A program made the translations under genes and the position numbers. Below are positions 10,270 to 16,545 of a stretch of 16,545 nucleotides of DNA, piece by piece. The stretch's first letter is position 1. Each line of letters starts with the position of its first letter. A model generated the notes under the pieces. That model saw only the letters and a list, made by a program, of their open reading frames with translations. It was not told the origin of the DNA and did not search any database. This DNA comes from Saccoglossus kowalevskii (Eukaryota; Hemichordata; Enteropneusta; Harrimaniidae), in NCBI RefSeq assembly GCF_000003605.2, contig NW_003141560.1, forward strand, positions 1-16,545, written 5' to 3'.

Positions 10270-10680
10270 TTGATGAAGCAGTTTGCCTAACAGTCTGATA
10301 ATAACTCAATGACTGCCACAACCAAACTACATAGATGAAGCAGTTTGCCTAACAGTCTGATAATAACTCAATGACTGCCACAACCATACTACATAGATGA
10401 AACAGTTTGCCTAACAGTCTGATAATAACTCAATGACTGCCACAACCATACTACATAGATGAAGCAGTTTGCCTAACAGTCTGATAATAACTCAATGACT
10501 TTCACAACCATACTACATAGATGAAGCAGTTTTCCCAACAGTCTGATAATAACTCAATGACTGCCACAACCATACTACATAGATAAAGCAGTTTGCCTAA
10601 CAGTCTGATAATAACGCAATGACTGCCACAACCATACTACATAGATGAAGCAGTTTGCCTAACAGTTTGATAATAACTCA
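9940..10680. repeat. 12-monomer higher-order repeat, copy 2 (741 bp)
   Basis: This copy has eleven 62-bp monomers and one 59-bp monomer, giving 741 bases, and directly abuts the next copy at 10681. By eye about nine substitutions separate the two (around 98-99% identity). Private changes here include AGCATTTTG, CAACGATAC, AAGCCCTTT and GACTTTCAC. Its first half also matches 7281 onward at an offset of 2659, so it is a junction product of two duplication histories. Confidence 0.85.
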
Positions 10681-11421
10681 ATGACTGCAACAACCAAACT
10701 ACATAGATGAAACAGTTTGCCTAACAGATTGATAATAACTCAATGACTGCCCCAACCATACTACATAGCTGAAGCAGTTTGCCTAACAGTTTGATAATAA
10801 CTCAATGACTGCCACAACCAAACTACATAGATGAAGCAGTTTGGCTAACAGTTTGATAACTCAATGACTGTCACAACCATACTACATAGATGAAGCACTT
10901 TGCCTAACAGATTGATAATAATTCAATGACTGCCACAACCATACTACATAGATGAAGCAATTTGCCTAACAGATTGATAATAACTCAATGACTGCCACAA
11001 CCATACTACATTGATGAAGCAGTTTGCCTAACAGTCTGATAATAACTCAATGACTGCCACAACCAAACTACATAGATGAAGCAGTTTGCCTAACAGTCTG
11101 ATAATAACTCAATGACTGCCACAACCATACTACATAGATGAAACAGTTTGCCTAACAGTCTGATAATAACTCAATGACTGCCACAACCATACTACATAGA
11201 TGAAGCAGTTTGCCTAACAGTCTGATAATAACTCAATGACTGACACAACCATACTACATAGATGAAGCAGTTTTCCCAACAGTCTGATAATAACTCAATG
11301 ACTGCCACAACCATACTACATAGATGAAGCAGTTTGCCTAACAGTCTGATAATAACGCAATGACTGCCACAACCAAACTACATAGATGAAGCAGTTTGCC
11401 TAACAGTTTAATAATAACTCA
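10681..11421. repeat. 12-monomer higher-order repeat, copy 3 (741 bp)
   Basis: This is the second member of the direct tandem pair that begins at 9940. It carries the same ordered markers as the other copies and shares TTGGCTAAC with 8641-9381. The match to copy 1 fails near 11375, where CCATAC becomes CCAAAC and CAGTCTG becomes CAGTTTA. The three copies have spacings of 1299 and 741, which sum to the observed 2040 offset between copies 1 and 3. Confidence 0.85.
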
Positions 11422-11636
11422 ATGTCTGACACAACCATACTACATAGATGAAGCAGTTTTCCTAACAGTCTGATAATAACTCAATGTCTGCCACAACCAT
11501 CCTACATAGATGAAGCAGTTTGCCTAACAGTCTGATAATAACTCAATGACTGCCACAACCAAACTACATAGATGAAGCAGTTTGCCTAACAGTCTGATAA
11601 TAACTCAATGACTGCCACAACCATACTACATAGATG

Positions 11637-12020
11637 AAACAGTTTGCCTAATAGTCTGATAATAACTCAATGACTGCCACAACCATACTACATAGATGAA
11701 GCAGTTTGCCTAACAGTCTGATAATAACTCAATGACTGACACAACCATACTACATAGATGAAGCAGTTTTCCCAACAGTCTGATAATAACTCAATGACTG
11801 CCACAACCATACTACATAGATGAAGCAGTTTGCCTAACAGTCTGATAATAACGCAATGACTGCCACAACCATACTACATAGATGAAGCAGTTTGCCTAAC
11901 AGTCTGATAATAACTCAATGTCTGTCACAACCATACTACATAGATGAAGCAGTTTGCCTAACAGTCTGATAATAACTCAATGACTGACACAACCATACTA
12001 CATAGATGAAGCAGTTTTCC
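11637..12020. repeat. GAAACAG to GTCTGTC block, second copy
   Basis: This is a copy of 9101-9540 with one fewer AACGCAATG monomer. It carries a private CCTAATAG in place of CCTAACAG near 11648. It ends at the TTTTCCCAAC monomer that abuts the partial higher-order unit at 12042. Confidence 0.7.
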
Positions 12021-12041
12021 CAACAGTCTGATAATAACTCA

Positions 12042-12340
12042 ATGACTGCAACAACCAAACTACATAGATGAAACAGTTTGCCTAACAGATTGATAATAAC
12101 TCAATGACTGCCCCAACCATACTACATAGATGAAGCATTTTGCCTAACAGTTTGATAATAACTCAATGACTGCCACAACCAAACTACATAGATGAAGCAG
12201 TTTGCCTAACAGTTTGATAACTCAATGACTGTCACAACCATACTACATAGATGATGCAGTTTGTCCTACAGAATTGATAATAATTCAATGACTGCCACAA
12301 CCATACTACATAGATGAAGCAGTTTGCCTAACAGATTGAT
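12042..12340. repeat. Partial higher-order repeat, degraded copy
   Basis: The GCAACAACCAAAC, GAAACAG, CCCCAACC, AGCATTTTG, 59-bp monomer with ACTGTCAC and ATAATTCAATG order is present. It shares AGCATTTTG with the copy at 9940. Here the block directly follows a TTTTCCCAAC monomer, a junction not seen at the other copies, so its left edge is probably an exchange point. The stretch at 12261-12275 is locally garbled: TTTGTCCTACAGAATTG replaces TTTGCCTAACAGATTG. Confidence 0.7.
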
Positions 12341-13190
12341 AATAACTCAATGACTGCCACAACCATACTACATAGATGAAGCAGTTTTCCTAACAGTCTG
12401 ATAATAACTCAATGTCTGCCACAACCATACTACATAGATGAAGCAGTTTGCCCAACAGTTTGATAATAACCCAATGTCTGCCACAACCATACTACACAGA
12501 TGAAGCAGTTTGCCTAACAGTTTGATAATAACTCAATGACTGCCACAACCAAACTACATAGATGAAGCAGTTTGCCTAACAGTTTGATAATAACTTAATG
12601 TCTGCCACAACCATACTACATAGATGAAGCAGTTTGCCTAACAGTTTGATAATAACTCAATGTCTACCTCAACCATACTACATAGATGAAGCAGTTTGCC
12701 TAACAGTTTGAGAATAACTCAACGACTGCCACAACCATACTACATAGATAAAGCAGTTTGCCTAACAGATTGATAACTCAATGACTGCCACAACCAAACT
12801 ACATAGATGAAGCAGTTTGCCTAACAGATTGATAATAACTCAATGACTGCCACAACCATACTACATAGATGAAGCAGTTTGCCTAACAGTTTGATAATAA
12901 CTCAATGTCTGCCACAACCATACTACATAGATGAAGCAGTTTGCCTAACAGTTTGATAATAACTCAATGTCTACCACAACCATACTACATAGATGAAGCA
13001 GTTTGCCTAACAGTTTGAGAAGAACTCAATGTCTGCCACAACCATACTACATAGATGAAGCAGTTTGCCTAACAGATTGATAACTCAATGACTGCCACAA
13101 CCAAACTACATAGATGAAGCAGTTTGCCTAACAGATTGATAATAACTCAATGTCTGCCACAACCATACTACATAGATGAAGCAGTTTGCC

Positions 13191-13817
13191 TATCAGTTTG
13201 ATAATAACTCAATGTCTGCCACAACCATACTACATAGATGATGCAGTTTGCCTAACAGTTTGATAATAACTCAATGTCTACCACAACCATACTACATAGA
13301 TGAAGCAGTTTGCCTAACAGTTTGAGAATAACTCAATGTCTGCCACAACCATACTACATAGATGAAGCAGTTTGCCTTACAGATTGATAACTCAATGACT
13401 GGCACAACCAAACTACATAGGTGAAGCAGTTTGCCTAACAGATTGTTAATAACTCAATCACTGCCACAACCATACTACATTGAAGAAGCAGTTTGCCTAA
13501 CAGTCTGATAATAACTCAATGACTGCCACAACCAAACTACATAGATGAAGCAGTTTGCCTAACAGTCTGATAATAACTCAATGACTGACACAACCATACT
13601 ACATAGATGAAGCAGTTTGCCCAACAGTTTGACAATAACCCAATGTCTGCCACAACCATACTACATAGATGAAGCAGTTTGCCTAACAGTTTGATAATAA
13701 CTCAATGACTGCCACAACCAAACTACATAGATGAAGCAGTTTGCCTAACAGTTTGATAATAACTTAATGTCTGCCACAACCATACTACATAGATGAAGCA
13801 GTTTGCCTAACAGTTTG
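13191..13817. repeat. Duplicated block (partner 14918-15544, offset 1727)
   Basis: About ten monomers match the partner with, by eye, a single difference (AATGTCTGCC here, AATGTCTACC there, near 13648/15375). The left edge is the rare CCTATCAG variant (13191 and 14918). The right edge is where the partner turns into a 59-bp monomer followed by ACTGTCAC. The offset equals 25 x 62 + 3 x 59. Confidence 0.85.
13374..13501. repeat. ACTGGC cassette, copy 5
   Basis: The full cassette reappears in zone A2 after a gap of about 9 kb with no complete copy. It is part of the 13191-13817 block that is duplicated 1727 bases downstream. Confidence 0.9.
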
Positions 13818-14917
13818 ATAATAACTCAATGTCTACCACAACCATACTACATAGATGAAGCAGTTTGCCTACCAGTTTGAGAATAACTCAACGACTGCCA
13901 CAACCATACTACATAGATGAAGCAGTTTGCCTAACAGATTGATAATAACTCAATGACTGCCACAACCATACTACATAGATGAAGCAGTTTGCCTAACAGT
14001 TTGAGAATAACTCAACGACTGCCACAACCATACTACATAGATGAAGCAGTTTGCCTAACAGATTGATAACTCAATGACTGCCACAACCAAACTACATAGA
14101 TGAAGCAGTTTGCCTAACAGATTGATAATAACTCAATGACTGCCACAACCATACTACATAGATGAAGCAGTTTGCCTAACAGTTTGATAATAACTCAATG
14201 TCTGCCACACCATACTTACATAGATGAAGCAGTTTGCCTAACAGTTTGATAATAACTCAATGACTGCCACAACCATACTACATAGATGAAGCAGTTTGCC
14301 TAACAGTTTGATAATAACTCAATGTCTGCCACAATCATACTACATAGATGAAGCAGTTTGCCTAACAGTTTGATAATAACTCAATGTCTACCACAACCAT
14401 ACTACATAGATGAAGCAGTTTGCCTAACAGATTGATATTAACTCAATGACTGCCACAACCATACTACATAGATGAAGCAGTTTGCCTAACAGTTTGATAA
14501 TAACTCAATGCCTGCCACAACCAAACTACATAGATGAAGCAGTTTGCCTAACAGTTTGATAATAACTCAATGACTGCCACAACCAAACTACATAGATGAA
14601 GCAGTTTGCCTAACAGATTGATAATAACTCAATGACTGCCACAACCATACTACATAGATGAAGCAGTTTGCCTAACAGTTTGATAATAACTCAATGTCTG
14701 CCACAACCATACTACATAGAGGAAGCAGTTTGCCTAACAGTTTGAGAATAACTCAACGACTGCCACAACCATACTACATAGATGAAGCAGTTTGCCTAAC
14801 AGATTGATAACTCAATGACTGCCACAACCAAACTACATAGATGAAGCAGTTTGCCTAACAGTCTGATAATAACTCAATGACTGCCACAACCAAACTACAT
14901 AGATGAAGCAGTTTGCC

Positions 14918-15544
14918 TATCAGTTTGATAATAACTCAATGTCTGCCACAACCATACTACATAGATGATGCAGTTTGCCTAACAGTTTGATAATAACTCA
15001 ATGTCTACCACAACCATACTACATAGATGAAGCAGTTTGCCTAACAGTTTGAGAATAACTCAATGTCTGCCACAACCATACTACATAGATGAAGCAGTTT
15101 GCCTTACAGATTGATAACTCAATGACTGGCACAACCAAACTACATAGGTGAAGCAGTTTGCCTAACAGATTGTTAATAACTCAATCACTGCCACAACCAT
15201 ACTACATTGAAGAAGCAGTTTGCCTAACAGTCTGATAATAACTCAATGACTGCCACAACCAAACTACATAGATGAAGCAGTTTGCCTAACAGTCTGATAA
15301 TAACTCAATGACTGACACAACCATACTACATAGATGAAGCAGTTTGCCCAACAGTTTGACAATAACCCAATGTCTACCACAACCATACTACATAGATGAA
15401 GCAGTTTGCCTAACAGTTTGATAATAACTCAATGACTGCCACAACCAAACTACATAGATGAAGCAGTTTGCCTAACAGTTTGATAATAACTTAATGTCTG
15501 CCACAACCATACTACATAGATGAAGCAGTTTGCCTAACAGTTTG
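14918..15544. repeat. Duplicated block, second copy (offset 1727)
   Basis: This near-identical copy of 13191-13817 includes cassette copy 6. Its right end coincides with the switch from zone A2 to B-type monomers at about 15541, so the end of the copy is also a mosaic boundary. Confidence 0.85.
15101..15228. repeat. ACTGGC cassette, copy 6
   Basis: The full cassette is identical in marker order to copy 5, at an offset of 1727. It is preceded by GAGAATAACTCAATGTCTG as in copy 5. Confidence 0.9.
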
Positions 15545-16545
15545 ATAACTCAATGACTGTCACAACCATACTACTTAGATGAAGCAGTTTGCCTAACAGT
15601 CTGATAATAACTCAATGACTGACACAACCATACTACACAGATGAAGCAGTTTTCCCAACAATCTGATAATAACTCAATGACTGCCACAACCATACTACAT
15701 AGATGAAGCAGTTTGCCTAACAGTCTGATAATAACGCAATGACTGCCACAACCATACTACATAGATGAAGCAGTTTGCCTAACAGTCTGATAATAACGCA
15801 ATGACTGCCACAACCATACTACATAGATGAAGCAGTTTGCCTAACAGTCTGATAATAACTCAATGACTGCCACAACCATACTACATAGATGAAGCAGTTT
15901 GCCTAACAGTTTGATAATAACTCAATGACTGCCACAACCAAACTACATAGATGAAACAGTTTGCCTAACAGATTGATAATAACTCAATGACTGCCACAAC
16001 CATACTACATAGATGAAGTAGTTTTCCTAACAGTTTGATAATAACTCAATGACTGCCACAACCAAACTTCATAGATGAAGCAGTTTGCCTAACAGTTTGA
16101 GAATAACTCAACGACTGCCTCAACCATACTACATAGATGAAGCAGTTTGCCTAACAAATTGATAATAACTCAATGACTGCCACAACCATACTACATAGAT
16201 GAAGCAGTTTGCCTAACAGTTTGATAATAACTCAATGCCTTCCACAACCAAACTACATAGATGAAGCAGTTTGCCTAACAGATTGATAATAATTCAATGA
16301 CTGACACAACCATACTACATAGATGAAGCAGTTTGCCTAACAGTCTGATAATAACTCAATGACTGCCACAACCATACTACATAGATGAAGCAGTTTGCCT
16401 AACAGTTTGTTAATAACTCAATGACTGCCACAACCAAACTACATAGATGAAGCAGTTTGCCTAACAGATTGATAATAACTCAATGACTGACACAACCATA
16501 CTACAGTAGATGAAGCAGTTTGCCTAACATTTTAATAATAACTCA
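15541..16545. repeat. Array tail: B-type monomers then mixed monomers
   Basis: At about 15541 the A2 haplotype order stops and a CAGTTTG-class short monomer followed by ACTGTCACAACC appears. It is followed by GACTGACAC, TTTTCCCAAC and two AACGCAATG monomers (near 15733 and 15795), an order seen otherwise only in zone B (compare about 9180-9440). From about 15880 monomers are mixed and mostly near consensus, with one GAGAATAACTCAACG variant near 16096. One extra G interrupts ACATAG at about 16506. The array continues to the last base, so it extends beyond the window. Confidence 0.7.

Larger units (their letters stand above)
6842..12380. repeat. Array zone B: AACGCAATG / TTTTCCC haplotypes and 12-monomer higher-order units
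   Basis: Zone B is defined by variants absent from A1 and A2: AACGCAATG (near 7953, 8201, 8263, 8573, 9314, 9376, 10613, 11354 and 11850), GTTTTCCCAAC, GACTGCAACAACC followed by GAAACAG, and CCCCAACC with AGCTGAAG. The five short monomers here (near 7452, 8812, 10113, 10852, 12212) are all of the CAGTTTG class and are all followed by ACTGTCACAACC. The zone is built from overlapping copies of a 12-monomer block and of an 8-monomer block, indicating recent local amplification. The only candidate signals are variant AATAAA hexamers at 7086 and 9745, which are duplicates of one mutation. Confidence 0.75.
12381..15540. repeat. Array zone A2: return of A-type haplotypes
   Basis: After about 12380 the B markers vanish and A-zone markers return. 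These include CAGATTG-class short monomers (near 12772, 13079, 13386, 14066, 14806, 15111), AATGTCTACC, GAGAATAACTC, and two full copies of the ACTGGCACAACC cassette. Haplotype order matches zone A1 over several monomers: about 12541-13060 parallels about 4870-5390 at an offset near 7666, and the rare CCTACCAG variant near 13869 matches the one near 5034. Five of the six AACGACTG variants of the window are close to or inside this zone or its tail; the sixth is near 5055. A1 and A2 are therefore related segments separated by zone B. Confidence 0.75.
1..16545. repeat. 62-bp tandem satellite array filling the whole window
   Basis: The entire window is a head-to-tail array of one unit, with no unique sequence at either end; it starts and stops inside the array at nearly the same monomer phase. 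By hand count there are 268 monomers: 242 of 62 bp and 26 of 59 bp, plus a net four bases of scattered indels, which adds up to 16,545. Landmarks in the unit are AACTCAATG, CCACAACCATACTAC, ATAGATGAAG, and two CAGTTTG heptamers 12 bp apart. Most monomers differ from the consensus at only a few positions, and all lie in one orientation. Coding is unlikely: 62 and 59 are not multiples of three, and stops recur in all six frames (plus-strand TGA at monomer 8, 34 and 56, TAG at 30, TAA at 48, 59 and 62). Satellite identity is seen directly; chromosomal location and organism are unknown. No gene is present, so this entry also covers all gene-free stretches. Confidence 0.98.

Noticed and set aside
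1-16545. CRISPR array, because the roughly 60-base period resembles one repeat plus one spacer
   Set aside because: The whole 62-bp period is conserved; there are no unique spacers, and duplicated blocks keep their variants in order. No cas genes are present.
1-16545. Repetitive protein-coding gene
   Set aside because: Neither 62 nor 59 is divisible by three, so frames rotate each unit. The consensus carries TGA, TAG and TAA on the plus strand and TAG/TGA on the minus strand, limiting open stretches to about 84 nt.
1-16545. Centromere protein B box or named centromeric satellite
   Set aside because: The CENP-B box needs two CpG-containing cores, and the consensus has no CpG. I do not recognise the unit as a named satellite. 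A centromeric location is possible but unsupported.
1-16545. Replication-origin iterons or a plasmid partition site
   Set aside because: Iteron arrays are short, usually tens to hundreds of bases, and lie beside a replication gene. This array covers at least 16.5 kb with no gene.
1-16545. Telomeric repeat
   Set aside because: There is no short G-rich strand repeat; the unit is 62 bp with mixed composition. A subtelomeric satellite is still possible.

Overview
The whole 16,545-base window is one uninterrupted head-to-tail satellite array. The unit is 62 bp, with a recurrent 59-bp form that lacks three bases of an ATA/TAA doublet. Counting by eye gives 268 monomers (242 of the 62-bp class and 26 of the 59-bp class). 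This reproduces the window length exactly once the few single-base indels are allowed for. Every monomer lies in the same orientation. I see no unique sequence, gene, transposon or RNA gene. An array this long, with this unit size and homogenised pattern, fits satellite DNA of a eukaryotic chromosome (centromeric, pericentromeric, subtelomeric or other heterochromatin). Nothing in the sequence identifies the species, and I do not recognise the unit. The consensus is about 37% G+C (23 of 62) and contains no CpG.

Convention used below: monomer position 1 is the first A of AACTCAATG. A copy matching the consensus lies at 4864-4925. Landmarks are AACTCAATGACTG (1-13), CCACAACCATACTAC (14-28), ATAGATGAAG (29-38), CAGTTTG (39-45), CCTAA (46-50), a second CAGTTTG (51-57) and ATAAT (58-62).

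Layout: monomer subtypes form a mosaic. Positions 1 to about 5460 (zone A1) are rich in 59-bp monomers and in GTCTG-type monomers. About 5461-6841 is near-consensus with no 59-bp monomers. About 6842-12380 (zone B) carries a different haplotype set: AACGCAATG, TTTTCCCAAC and GCAACAACC. It includes a 741-bp, 12-monomer higher-order unit present in direct tandem at 9940-11421, with another copy at 8641-9381. About 12381-15540 (zone A2) returns to A-type haplotypes, and 15541-16545 begins with B-type monomers and then becomes mixed. Many multi-monomer blocks (about 250-770 bp) are duplicated at offsets of 310, 552, 741, 1299, 1600, 1727, 2040, 2405, 2659 and 2774 bases. The spacings are sums of 62s and 59s, give or take a local indel, which is the signature of unequal exchange or amplification in register.

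The array does not look protein coding. The period is not a multiple of three, so frames rotate, and the consensus places stops in all six frames (longest open stretch about 84 nt). I found no undescribed gene system. The informative content is the evolutionary structure of the array: linked variant haplotypes, a visible exchange junction near 4200, nested higher-order repeats, and a patch of clustered single-base indels at about 2178-2300 that looks like residual sequencing error.
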